A stretch of DNA of 21,131 bases from a virus: IMG/VR virus record IMGVR_UViG_3300029990_000185, positions 1-21,131 of that record; one strand, 5' to 3'. This document shows positions 1 to 8,182 of the stretch, one piece after another. The notes beneath the pieces were generated by a model. The model made no database searches, was not told where the DNA came from, and saw nothing but the letters and a program-made list of their open reading frames with translations. Each line of letters opens with the position of its first letter. Within the stretch, counting starts at the first letter, position 1. Position numbers and translations under genes: made by a program.

Positions 1-486
1 ATTCATAGCAGAAAGCGACCACGCCTGCTCCTGACGGAGCGTCACCGCATCGCCCGGTTCAACCCCATCCGCCAAGTGCACAATCCGGCGACCACGCGCA
101 TCCAGGTCACCATCATTGTTCACACCAATGGTGTCGGCGGTCAGGTCCCGCGCCTCTTCTGCGATATGCAGAGACTGGACCTGTGCGGTGTTCAAATCGT
201 AGGCCCTGAGAATCGAGCCATCACTAAAGTCCACAAGACGCTCAGTCGCCGAGGTCACCCGCCTGATTTCTATGTTGTCGAAACCTTGAGCAGGCCCCCA
301 AGCGGCCGTAGTGGTTATCTGCTTCTTGGTGGTAAAGCGATATTCCGAGTTAAGCACCAACACGCGCCGGGTCGTCCCAATGAGGGTCACCACGACAAAC
401 TTGCGGGCCAGATACTCGAATGGAATTGCGAAGTCCTTTGAGGCCCCATTAAGGGGATACGTGAGGACGGTTTTAGGTGCGGCCAT
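1..486 (-). CDS. 17: Tail fibre protein, N-terminal part (T7 gp17-like), truncated by window edge
   Basis: The reading frame opens with ATG at 486-484 behind a strong AAAGGAGGT ribosome site and stays open for 162 codons to base 1, so only the N-terminus is present. It reads MAAPKTVLTYPLNG, then FAIPFEYLARKFVVVTLIG, then an RRVTSATERLVDFSDGSILRA-type segment and TIGVNNDGDLDARGRRIV. This is close to the N-terminal domain of T7 gp17, which docks the trimeric fibre to the tail. The receptor-binding C-terminus, usually the variable part, lies outside the window, so nothing can be said about host receptor. The gene is the first one behind promoter phi17 and its leader hairpin. The frame is free of stops and starts at the expected place, so I am very confident of the family. 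Confidence 0.95.
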   Translation of the reverse strand, partial: MAAPKTVLTYPLNGASKDFAIPFEYLARKFVVVTLIGTTRRVLVLNSEYRFTTKKQITTTAAWGPAQGFDNIEIRRVTSATERLVDFSDGSILRAYDLNTAQVQSLHIAEEARDLTADTIGVNNDGDLDARGRRIVHLADGVEPGDAVTLRQEQAWSLSAMN

Positions 487-510
487 TAATACCTCCTTTC
501 AGATAAAAGA

Positions 511-573
511 AAGCAGGACACAGTGACCCTGAAGCGAACACCAGAAGGTGCCGCCAAGGTTTCTGTCCTGCTT
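511..573 (-). promoter_or_regulatory. Leader hairpin at +1 of promoter phi17
   Basis: The 5' leader of the phi17 transcript contains a perfect 10-base inverted repeat: AAGCAGGACA (573-564) pairs with TGTCCTGCTT (520-511). Nine of these pairs fall inside the transcript, which should start at 572. Inside the loop, CACC and GGTG form a smaller nested hairpin. A long irregular stem like this, just upstream of the gene 17 ribosome site, is the usual form of a T7-type RNase III processing or mRNA-end-protecting structure. The pairing is seen; the processing role is inferred. Confidence 0.7.
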
Positions 574-589
574 ATAGTGGGTGTTTTTA
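567..589 (-). promoter_or_regulatory. Phage RNA polymerase promoter phi17
   Basis: Reads TAAAAACACCCACTATA from -17 to -1 on the minus strand, with predicted +1 at 572. CACTATA is the same core as the T7 promoter at -7 to -1. The promoter's upstream end overlaps the TAA stop of gene 16 (589-587), and it lies just before gene 17, exactly as phi17 does in T7. It shares the A-rich then C-rich upstream half with the four other promoters in the window. Confidence 0.88.
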
Positions 590-3500
590 GCGAATCTCTA
601 CGCCCTGCCCTTCCATCATCAGTAGCAACAACTTCTGACTGACTGGATCGTTAGGCACGAGACCGCGAAGGCCATTGAAAACGCCTGTCATGTACTCTTG
701 GTCAGCACGGCGGGAGTCCGTACCAGATGCCCCAAAGGCGTTGTAACCAACCTGTCCGGCGCTCGCGAGAACCCCGTAAGCCGGAACCTGCTCAGCTATA
801 CGACCGAGAACGCCTGTGGTCCGATCATCCTTCGTAGCGCTGTACTTCATGGCACCTTGCGGACGCTGCTCTTTGGGGCCTCTTGGGAGAATCGAGGAAC
901 GGACCATTGCGGCCTGATCGAAGCCCAAAGGTGCCGCTACGATGTTCGCCAAGCCCAGAGGAGCGCCAATGTGGGAACTACGGGAGATAGCCGCATAGGC
1001 CAACATGTTGGGATCAAGCGCTTGCTTTAGGAACTTCTCACGCTGGTCCTTTGGCATCCCTGCTGCTTGGCTGTACTTCATTGCGACGTAGCCTGAAACA
1101 GCAAGGCCTGTCGAAAGGACCGCCTGCATGGTCTGGTCAATCGCTCGCCCGTTCTTGGTCGCATCGTGGTAACCACGGACGAGCCTGGAGTTGACGGAGC
1201 GCATCGTGAAGTTCTTGAACTGCATCGCCATCTTTACGCCAGCGCCATAGGCCTCAGTGTCCGTCGAAGAGAACTTGTGAGGCCTCAGAATGGTTTCATC
1301 CGCGATTTTATCGCCCATGCGCCATAGGTCCATCGTCCGAGGGTCACGCTGGAAAGCTGCACGATCAGTGATCTTGTAGGACCCATCAGGCTGCTTCTTC
1401 ACGTAAGTCGTGATGAGGTCTTTCATCCCTGTGAACTGCTCAGGGGTGATCGACATAGACTTCAAGCGTTCAGCATCAAAGAGCTTCGAGCTACGACCAC
1501 CGGCTACGTGATTCACAAAGTCCGATAAGACACCCTGACGGCCAGCGTCTGCGATGTAGTTGGAGGACTCAGTGAGGAACTTGGTGAATGGCGACCACGC
1601 TGATGCTTCCTGTGTGCCGTACTTGATCGTTCCCACGACCTGAGCAAGCGCCGGGTTCGTATTCGCATGGTCACGGAGACGCTGGATGATGTCCTGACGA
1701 GTTGGCCGAATGTGGTTATCCAGCTCCCGCCCGAAGACCATCGAATGCATATCAGCGAGGTCGTCTGCTTTGATCTTGGAACCCCAAGTAGTCATGTCCC
1801 TAAGGAGCGGAACGCCCTTCAAGAGCATCCGTGTGTGCCCCTTGGTCACCAAACCGGCAACCTCAGTGATGCTCTGCACACCCATGTAGGCGTTCTTTGC
1901 GAAGAAGCTCATATCCGTTAGGGCACGGGAAGCTGTCGCTAAGGCGCCTTCAGGATCACGACGTGCACGGCCTGTCAGAATCTTTACGGACTCCTCAAGG
2001 GCTTTACGCTCGGTAGCCGATCCAGTCTTCACCTTTGTGATGTCGTGGAGGAGTTCCGCTGTGGTCCTGCCCGTCGCGCCCATGATCCCAATGTCACCAT
2101 TTACACGGCGGTCGTAGCTGGGAGTGATGCGAGACAGGTCGAACTCACGAAGGTCATTGACCGCGAACTGCGAACCGTCCGACAACGGGACAGCCATGTC
2201 CGAGTCAAAGAGGTGCCGACCCTCAAGGAAGTTGTTGGAGGCAAGCCCCATAGAGCCGGGGATGCTTCCTTGGTCACTCAGAGAAAGCAGATTCGACGCA
2301 TCGAAGTCCTCAGACTTGGCGACACCAAAGGCCTTCCGCGTGGCGTAGTCCTCGACCAATTCATTCAGGATGTCTTCACGAAGCTTCACGGTATCCACTG
2401 GAGCCGCTGGTTTCTTCCCGACAGGCTTCGGCAGGCGTGCTGCCAGCTCTTCATCCACGGCAGCCTTCAGGTAGTTGTCCACCCGAGCTTTGACGTGGGG
2501 CCGAGCTGCATAGCTGGCAAGCCAAGATTCTTTGATTGCGTCTTGAAGGCCATCCTGCCCGCCGAACTTCTGGAGGTGAAGATTCTTGGCGGCGGCCGAA
2601 TAGATGTTAGGAATGTAGGAGCCAGCGTGACGAGTCTCCGGCAACACAGGGCGGGCCTTACGGTTACCGAACTGAGCGGGCGCGGCCAGATAGTCGCCCT
2701 TGGTGTCGTAGTGGTTCTTGATGGTGTCCATTAGCTTCCGCTCGCCCGCTGTTAGTTGGGCCAGCTTATTGCCTGAGACCTCCTCAATGGCCTCTGCGAC
2801 ACGGCGGTATGCACGTTCAATGTGAGCTTGTCGGCCACCATCGGACATCACATAGCTCGGGTCCTTGATTGCCTCCAAGACCTCTTCCGACATCTTGTTG
2901 TAGGTCACATGGTCCTGACCTTGGATGCGCTCAATGATGTCAGAAGCGGTAGCGCCGAACTTCCCGTTAGAGCCTGTGACGGTGCCTGTAGGGGAACGAA
3001 ACAGTTGGCTACCCAGCGCCAAGACATCAGGACTCTCTGAGCGATTGAGCAAATAGCCAATCTCCGTAAAGCCTCCCATCGACACACCCTTCGCAGCACG
3101 ATCAGGCATGACCTCAGCGGCCTCAGCCAGGAGCTTTGGATTCAACGGATTGGTGGCAGACAGGATAGAACCGTCCTGCAACCGCACAGCGCCCGGCTCA
3201 TTGGGATGGTCCACATAGTGCACCCCGAACGCTTCCTTAGGTTCCTCACCGGCCAGCCATGGGAAGCGTGAAGGATCTTCCTGACCCAACTGACGGGCAG
3301 TCTCACGGGCCTCCAAGCGAATGCTCGGACCGGCGAAGTCGTTAGGGTCGAAGGAATCACCATGGCGAGACAGGATGTCGCTGTAGTCCTCATCGGATAA
3401 CGAGCGACCGTCATTCTGTGGTCCACGCTCGCCGTGCTTGGCAAGGATGGCTTCCATCTCAGCATCGCCCATCTCAGCGGGAGCCTTAGCGGGTCTGGAA

Positions 3501-4843
3501 GAAGCCAGTAGATCAAGGTCTACGTCAACGTTGCGGTTTGGTAAGGCGGACTCCCCATGGCGCGCAAGGATCGACTCAAGGTCACCGTCTGCCATCTCGG
3601 GACGGGCAGCAGCCTTAGGGGCCGCTCGAAGAGCCTTATCGAACAGGGCCGTAGCACCTGCGCCGAAAAGAGCACCACCCACCAGCGCTGTACCGTAATG
3701 CGCTTCGATGCCCGTCATGTTTTCGCGAAGCCCCTCGGATGCCATTGCGGCAGCACCTGAGTACATCGCGCCCTGCGCTACACGGGAGATGAGGCGAACA
3801 CCTGTTGTTCCTGGGAGAGGTACGTAAGTCATTGGGTCAAGGCCAGCACCCGCAAAGCCGCCAACGATCTGCGCCCCTGTGCCAGTTGCATAGATACGCC
3901 GCTCGTACTCCATGTTCTCTTTAGCCATCGCAATGGCGTTCGGAAGGTTGGCCCGCTTGCCCTTGGAGTAGTCCTGTACGAAGCTGAAATACTGAGGGTC
4001 TACGCCTTCCTTGCGGATCATGTCGTAATCCTCAGCGGTCCACTGAGAGTTATCTGTGGGGTTCACCCAGTCCAGCGGGTCATGGTCTTCCTGAGTGGCG
4101 TAGCGGAAGATCGAGGCGCCCGATGATGTAGCCAGATAAGCGGCCATTGCATCACCTGTGCCCTCGAAGGTTCCCTTTTCAGGTTTCCCGATATGGTTCG
4201 ACAGCGTGATGTAATCCTGTTGAGTCTGAGGGGCAGCGCCGCCATCAAGGCTCATGTTCCCCAGTTGGGGCAAGTTCTCGCCTACGCGGACCTTTGAGCT
4301 TGCCGCCACACCCTGAGTAGCATCCTCAAAGGTGACGGCTTGAGCCTTTGGGTTTATGCCAGGGTTGGTCACCTCCTGCGCATCGAACCACTGACGGGAT
4401 GGCGAGTCACCGGAAACGTCCAGCAGCTTGCGCATATAGTTCTGACCCTCAGGGCTGATCTTGCTGAAGTCACCTGAGTCCAGAGCGCTCAACTGTGGGG
4501 AGCCTAAGCGGCCCTGCCCTTGGTTATAGGCCAATGCGGTTTTCAACAAGTCACCCTTGTAGGCACCGCTGAGGTCTTTGAGGTGGCTGGCAATCGCTGG
4601 GATAGCCTTCTTGGGGTCCATGCGGTCCGCAGGGGTCATCAGCCCGTAAGCCTTGCCGGTCAGCTCCGTCATCTGGCCGAGACCCAAAGGGCCTGTTGGG
4701 GACTTGGATGTGGGATCAAAGCTTGACTCATTGAAGATGAGCTTGTGCATGAAGTCGTAGGGGATGCCTTGGCGGTCAGCTTCCTGACGAATCATGCTGT
4801 CGTATGGCGTGCCCTTGGCTTTCACCGATGCGTAATCAGTCAT
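587..4843 (-). CDS. 16: Internal virion protein D with lytic transglycosylase domain (T7 gp16-like)
   Basis: A 1418-aa homologue of T7 gp16 (1318 aa), the large inner-core protein ejected into the cell to build the DNA-translocation channel across the envelope. Residues 10-145 form a soluble lytic transglycosylase domain: probable catalytic Glu39 in FNESSFDP, then GPLGLGQM (about 51-58) and ALAYNQGQGRLG (103-114). This domain opens peptidoglycan locally during infection. Later conserved T7 segments include RLEARETAR, SPTG...GKFGATASDI, YDRRVNGDIGIMG, FFAKNAYMG, LRPHKFS, MQFKNFT and SRSSHIGAPL, and the C-terminus ends LVPNDPVSQKLLLL-type. Residues about 414-500 are an insertion relative to T7 carrying three ILARHGE-like repeats. 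ATG 4843 follows AGGAG at good spacing, 18 bases after gene 15 ends. Confidence 0.97.
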   Translation of the reverse strand: MTDYASVKAKGTPYDSMIRQEADRQGIPYDFMHKLIFNESSFDPTSKSPTGPLGLGQMTELTGKAYGLMTPADRMDPKKAIPAIASHLKDLSGAYKGDLLKTALAYNQGQGRLGSPQLSALDSGDFSKISPEGQNYMRKLLDVSGDSPSRQWFDAQEVTNPGINPKAQAVTFEDATQGVAASSKVRVGENLPQLGNMSLDGGAAPQTQQDYITLSNHIGKPEKGTFEGTGDAMAAYLATSSGASIFRYATQEDHDPLDWVNPTDNSQWTAEDYDMIRKEGVDPQYFSFVQDYSKGKRANLPNAIAMAKENMEYERRIYATGTGAQIVGGFAGAGLDPMTYVPLPGTTGVRLISRVAQGAMYSGAAAMASEGLRENMTGIEAHYGTALVGGALFGAGATALFDKALRAAPKAAARPEMADGDLESILARHGESALPNRNVDVDLDLLASSRPAKAPAEMGDAEMEAILAKHGERGPQNDGRSLSDEDYSDILSRHGDSFDPNDFAGPSIRLEARETARQLGQEDPSRFPWLAGEEPKEAFGVHYVDHPNEPGAVRLQDGSILSATNPLNPKLLAEAAEVMPDRAAKGVSMGGFTEIGYLLNRSESPDVLALGSQLFRSPTGTVTGSNGKFGATASDIIERIQGQDHVTYNKMSEEVLEAIKDPSYVMSDGGRQAHIERAYRRVAEAIEEVSGNKLAQLTAGERKLMDTIKNHYDTKGDYLAAPAQFGNRKARPVLPETRHAGSYIPNIYSAAAKNLHLQKFGGQDGLQDAIKESWLASYAARPHVKARVDNYLKAAVDEELAARLPKPVGKKPAAPVDTVKLREDILNELVEDYATRKAFGVAKSEDFDASNLLSLSDQGSIPGSMGLASNNFLEGRHLFDSDMAVPLSDGSQFAVNDLREFDLSRITPSYDRRVNGDIGIMGATGRTTAELLHDITKVKTGSATERKALEESVKILTGRARRDPEGALATASRALTDMSFFAKNAYMGVQSITEVAGLVTKGHTRMLLKGVPLLRDMTTWGSKIKADDLADMHSMVFGRELDNHIRPTRQDIIQRLRDHANTNPALAQVVGTIKYGTQEASAWSPFTKFLTESSNYIADAGRQGVLSDFVNHVAGGRSSKLFDAERLKSMSITPEQFTGMKDLITTYVKKQPDGSYKITDRAAFQRDPRTMDLWRMGDKIADETILRPHKFSSTDTEAYGAGVKMAMQFKNFTMRSVNSRLVRGYHDATKNGRAIDQTMQAVLSTGLAVSGYVAMKYSQAAGMPKDQREKFLKQALDPNMLAYAAISRSSHIGAPLGLANIVAAPLGFDQAAMVRSSILPRGPKEQRPQGAMKYSATKDDRTTGVLGRIAEQVPAYGVLASAGQVGYNAFGASGTDSRRADQEYMTGVFNGLRGLVPNDPVSQKLLLLMMEGQGVEIR

Positions 4844-4861
4844 TCATTTCTCCTGTCTAAG

Positions 4862-7066
4862 TCATTGTTTGCGGGCTCCTCCGAGGATGTACCGCTCGTG
4901 AATTTCTTGGTTCTTCTGGGCAGACTTCACGTTCTTATCGAAGAGCGCTTGGTTCTGCTGTGCTGCGCGATCCCGTGCGAGGTTCCCGAGGGCTTCCTTG
5001 CTGAGTCGTAGGCGGCGCCCCGTAAGGGACTGGATGGTGATGTTTCCTTGGGTCGAAGTGACCGTAAGACCACCGGAACCCCAGTCAGCGTCTTTCTTTA
5101 GGTTCTGCATGGTTTCGTCGATGATGGACTTGCCGGTCTCCCATGAATTGACATCGTTCACGTCAGTCATGAGGTCCCGCTTACTAACCATCCCGTGGAA
5201 ACTGTCAGAGCCTGTCCAGCCGGTTGACTCTGTGAACGAGACGGCGGTTTTTGACAGGTAATCGGAGACGGCACGGGCTGCTTCGTTCGAGTCGCCAGAA
5301 CGCAAAGTCACCGCATCGAAGACCTGACGGGCCTGACCCTCGAATTGTCCGGGGATGAACTTCAGTTCCTTGAAGCCACCGTCATTTTTCACCGAGGACC
5401 ACTGCTCATCCCGGTATTTAGATTCGTCTTTGCTGAGGTTCTTTTTGGACTTCTCTGCATCGATCAGAATTTGAGGGTCAATGCCTGACTCAGCGGAGTA
5501 GCGAAGCTTCTCAAGGAGGCCCGCTTGATCTGGGAACAACTGGGCGATGGTCGAGGGGTCTTGCTGATAGGCCGCTTGCAGTTCCTTGAGTCGTGGCATC
5601 TCTTGGGTAGGCTCGGGATTTAGTAAGGCACCCTGCCATTCCCGTGAGGCGTCTGTGAGGAGTGCCTTGAAGTTCTCTTGAAAAGGCCCCTTGTCGTAGT
5701 CAGCGCGTAGCAAGGCTGCTTTCATTTCTGACTTACTCGACTCGGGAATCTCCATGGCGTTTATCTGATTCAGCTTGTTCGCTGCATAGGTCGCCATGTC
5801 GCTCTCTTTGAACTCCCCGGTACTGTCATTTACCGGCAAGAACTTGGGAGATACCGAGACGTTCTCTTGAGCCATGCGCCGTGTGTACGCATCGTCAATC
5901 ACAGCTTGGCGGTTGTCCGCTTGGGCCGACTGCTGCAACTTTACGAGCCCCGCTTGAGACTGCTGCGCCACTTTGGCAACCATCTGGGCCTTTGCTTGGA
6001 TGAGCTTCTGGCGCTGAGGCGTCATCTGTTCGCCGGTCTGAATCCAGTCGTTGCCCTGCTCCAGTTTGTTGAGTTTCTGCCACCCACTTGCTGGGTCAGC
6101 GTCATTCACAGCGTTAGCCACGCCGAGTTCAAATGTTTCGTTGCGCTTGGAGTCCCGTGTGTATGCCGATGTCGCGGCCTTCATCTTCAGATTGTCCATC
6201 ATCTCGGGACCCAGCAAGTCCGCTACCCGGCGATTGCCACCGTAGACGTTGAGCGTTTTGTCTCCGAGGTTGTCCAGCAGGGTCACGCCACCCTCTTTGT
6301 CCACAGCAGCAGACGCCACACGTTGAAGCGCTTGAACTGCATGGCCATCACTGGGAAAGATGCCGGTCTTTAAACCGTTGTTGAAGTAACTCGTGAAGTG
6401 GTCCGCCGAGGCCGGATTACCCAGCGTCTTAGGATCATCCAACATCGGCTGAAGGTCTGCCTGAGTCTCAAGAACTGCCTGAGTCTCAAGGTTCTTCGAG
6501 AGGTACTGTGAGTGCAGGTCATAAACAGCAGCGTTGCGTCTGGTGATGTCCGCATTGAAACCCCTCTGATACATGGCGTCATTAGGGTCAATGCCAGCCA
6601 TCTCAGCGTAGCTCTTAGACTTCTGTTCCATGCGGGCCTGACGCCACTCGTCCAGCTCTTGGCGGGATCTAAAGGAACCCTTTTGGATTTCTGTTTGGAC
6701 CTCGTTGTCCACCTCGTAGGCAGCATTCTGGCCAGACTTCAGACGTAGTTGCTGCATCGCGTCAGGATCATCTGCATAGAGCAAGGTGCCCTCTCCGATG
6801 GCCTGACGGCGCTGCTCAGGGGTCAGCTTGCGGATAATCTCGTTTGAGCGTTCATCAGCTTGGGATTTATTAGCGGCATCGTTCGCCATGAGCGCGTTGC
6901 CTCCCGCCTGAAGGAAGTTCCGCATAGCGTCACCCAGAGCGCTGTCTGCTACCTCGGGCTTGATGCGCGCAGCCTGATAACCAGTACCTTGGCCCGCACG
7001 GAAGCCTTGACGACCACTTGTGGTTTGAGCCGATTGCCCCAGTGCCTTAGCAATTTCGTTAGCCAT
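4862..7066 (-). CDS. 15: Internal virion protein C (T7 gp15-like)
   Basis: A 734-aa protein in the position and size class of T7 gp15 (747 aa), the middle layer of the inner core and, after ejection, the periplasmic part of the DNA-translocation channel. It is almost entirely predicted helical by composition, rich in Gln, Ala, Asp and Lys, with no signal peptide or membrane segment, as expected for this family. The start is decided by context: the ATG (7066-7064) shares one base with the TAA stop of gene 14 (TAATG), and a GGAGGA site sits inside the gene 14 end, so the two genes are translationally coupled. Identification rests mostly on synteny and length, because this family diverges quickly. 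Confidence 0.9.
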   Translation of the reverse strand: MANEIAKALGQSAQTTSGRQGFRAGQGTGYQAARIKPEVADSALGDAMRNFLQAGGNALMANDAANKSQADERSNEIIRKLTPEQRRQAIGEGTLLYADDPDAMQQLRLKSGQNAAYEVDNEVQTEIQKGSFRSRQELDEWRQARMEQKSKSYAEMAGIDPNDAMYQRGFNADITRRNAAVYDLHSQYLSKNLETQAVLETQADLQPMLDDPKTLGNPASADHFTSYFNNGLKTGIFPSDGHAVQALQRVASAAVDKEGGVTLLDNLGDKTLNVYGGNRRVADLLGPEMMDNLKMKAATSAYTRDSKRNETFELGVANAVNDADPASGWQKLNKLEQGNDWIQTGEQMTPQRQKLIQAKAQMVAKVAQQSQAGLVKLQQSAQADNRQAVIDDAYTRRMAQENVSVSPKFLPVNDSTGEFKESDMATYAANKLNQINAMEIPESSKSEMKAALLRADYDKGPFQENFKALLTDASREWQGALLNPEPTQEMPRLKELQAAYQQDPSTIAQLFPDQAGLLEKLRYSAESGIDPQILIDAEKSKKNLSKDESKYRDEQWSSVKNDGGFKELKFIPGQFEGQARQVFDAVTLRSGDSNEAARAVSDYLSKTAVSFTESTGWTGSDSFHGMVSKRDLMTDVNDVNSWETGKSIIDETMQNLKKDADWGSGGLTVTSTQGNITIQSLTGRRLRLSKEALGNLARDRAAQQNQALFDKNVKSAQKNQEIHERYILGGARKQ

Positions 7067-7668
7067 TACCGAGTTCCTCCATTATTGATGCTTCGGCTGT
7101 TGTTGGATGGAGCAGCCCCTGCGGGAGCCGTTGAGCCCCCCTTACCGAACTTACCGCCTGAGGACACGTAGGCATTCCCGCCAGCCGACACAATGTTCAG
7201 CGCGTTAGCGATGTTGTTCACCTTGCGGTTGTTACCACCCAAACCACGGACAGCAGCCTTAGCGTTCTCCGAGCTACCCACGCGATTCGCAAAGATGGCT
7301 TGATAGTCGCGGTCATAGTTGTCAGTGATGTTCATCTTCTCGGCGGACGCATCGTTCGCCACTGAGTTCTTCAAGCGGTCCATTGAGTTGCCTGCAAGAC
7401 CAGACTCGCCTATGGCCGTATTGATGGTCCCTTGATTTCGAATGGTCTGAAGATTGACTTCAGTGAGCTGGCGACGTGCCTCGTCCTGCTTATCTACAGT
7501 TGCAAGCTTCTGGTCGTTTTCAGCGAAGTTCGCCTGCTTAACGATTTCGTTCTGCTGCTTGCGCTCGTTGTCGGTCATCTGACCCTTGGCCTTGGCCCCT
7601 TCAGATGCACTCATAGCTGCACCTGCGACGGCAACGATAGCCATACCGATGCTTACGGGTTCGCACAT
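7066..7668 (-). CDS. 14: Internal virion protein B (T7 gp14-like)
   Basis: A 200-aa homologue of T7 gp14 (196 aa), the smallest inner-core protein, which in T7 forms the outer-membrane pore of the ejection apparatus. The N-terminus MCEPVSIGMAIVAVAGAA is hydrophobic with small residues, resembling the T7 N-terminus (MCWMAAIPIAMAGA). Conserved family segments include LTEVNLQTIRNQGTI, GESGLAGNSMDR (about 88-99) and ENYQRDYxxIFA-like NYDRDYQAIFANRVGSSE. The C-terminus is Gly/Ser/Asn rich. ATG 7668 follows AGGAGG with an 8-base spacer. The TAA stop overlaps the ATG of gene 15 by one base. Confidence 0.93.
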   Translation of the reverse strand: MCEPVSIGMAIVAVAGAAMSASEGAKAKGQMTDNERKQQNEIVKQANFAENDQKLATVDKQDEARRQLTEVNLQTIRNQGTINTAIGESGLAGNSMDRLKNSVANDASAEKMNITDNYDRDYQAIFANRVGSSENAKAAVRGLGGNNRKVNNIANALNIVSAGGNAYVSSGGKFGKGGSTAPAGAAPSNNSRSINNGGTR

Positions 7669-7680
7669 AAGCGATTCCTC

Positions 7681-8118
7681 CTATAACCAGAATTGTTTAA
7701 AAGCAAATCCGGCAGGAGACATAAAGATGCCCTCATTGAAGGAGGCACCCAGTTTTGTCAGCAGTCGGATATGCGCGTGGTTGTCCACTGAAACCCAGTT
7801 GGTTTTAGGACTTGGCGAGCTGGCTTTTACCTGTTCCAGGTTCTCTTTCAGAAGCCTGTAAAACTGGAAGCGCTCGGCTTTGGTAAGCATGTGGACGACG
7901 TTGGTGGTAACGAACCAAATACCCAAACTGGTGTGCCCACCTACGGCCAGAACCAAAGAGCCCAAGACGATGGCCTGAGCGTTCTCATCAAGAGCGGCTG
8001 GTAGAACATCGCGTGGGTCTCTTCCGGTTTTCATGCAGTGAAACTCTTGCAGGTCAGACGCGCAGAGGTCGTCAGCAGCGGCCTTCAAGTGGGCCTCCGT
8101 GGCCTTGATTAGATGCAT
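7681..8118 (-). CDS. 13: Internal virion/morphogenesis protein (T7 gp13-like, acetyltransferase-type fold)
   Basis: A 145-aa protein matching T7 gp13 (138 aa). The shared pattern is an AVGG segment, IWFVTTNVVHMLTKAERFQFYRLL, and NWVSVDNHAHIRLLTKLGASF, against T7 WFVTSDQVWRLSG...FRKL and NYVWVGNTSHIRFLKTIGAVF. This ladder resembles GNAT acetyltransferases, although enzymatic activity in these phages is unproven. T7 gp13 is needed for particle morphogenesis. The frame is open upstream to 8232, but that would run through promoter phi13 and into the end of gene 12. I therefore take ATG 8118-8116, the first after +1, with GGAG 11 bases upstream. That spacing is slightly long, so translation may be modest. 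Confidence 0.87.
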   Translation of the reverse strand: MHLIKATEAHLKAAADDLCASDLQEFHCMKTGRDPRDVLPAALDENAQAIVLGSLVLAVGGHTSLGIWFVTTNVVHMLTKAERFQFYRLLKENLEQVKASSPSPKTNWVSVDNHAHIRLLTKLGASFNEGIFMSPAGFAFKQFWL

Positions 8119-8141
8119 AGCGTTTAAATCTCCGTATGGGC

Positions 8142-8164
8142 AATAGTTATAGTGGGGGTTTTTG
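8142..8164 (-). promoter_or_regulatory. Phage RNA polymerase promoter phi13
   Basis: Reads CAAAAACCCCCACTATA from -17 to -1, predicted +1 at 8147. It lies in the 64-base gap between gene 12 and gene 13, the same place as phi13 in T7. Unlike the other four promoters here, I find no long hairpin between its +1 and the next start codon. Confidence 0.87.
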
Positions 8165-8182
8165 ACGTCCCCACCAGTTGCC

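Noticed and set aside
2045-2734. Long plus-strand open frame inside gene 16
   Set aside because: It lies opposite a strongly conserved T7 gp16 segment; it has no ribosome site in context and an unlikely composition. It is a shadow of the real gene, as are the plus-strand frames opposite genes 5, 8, 12 and 15.
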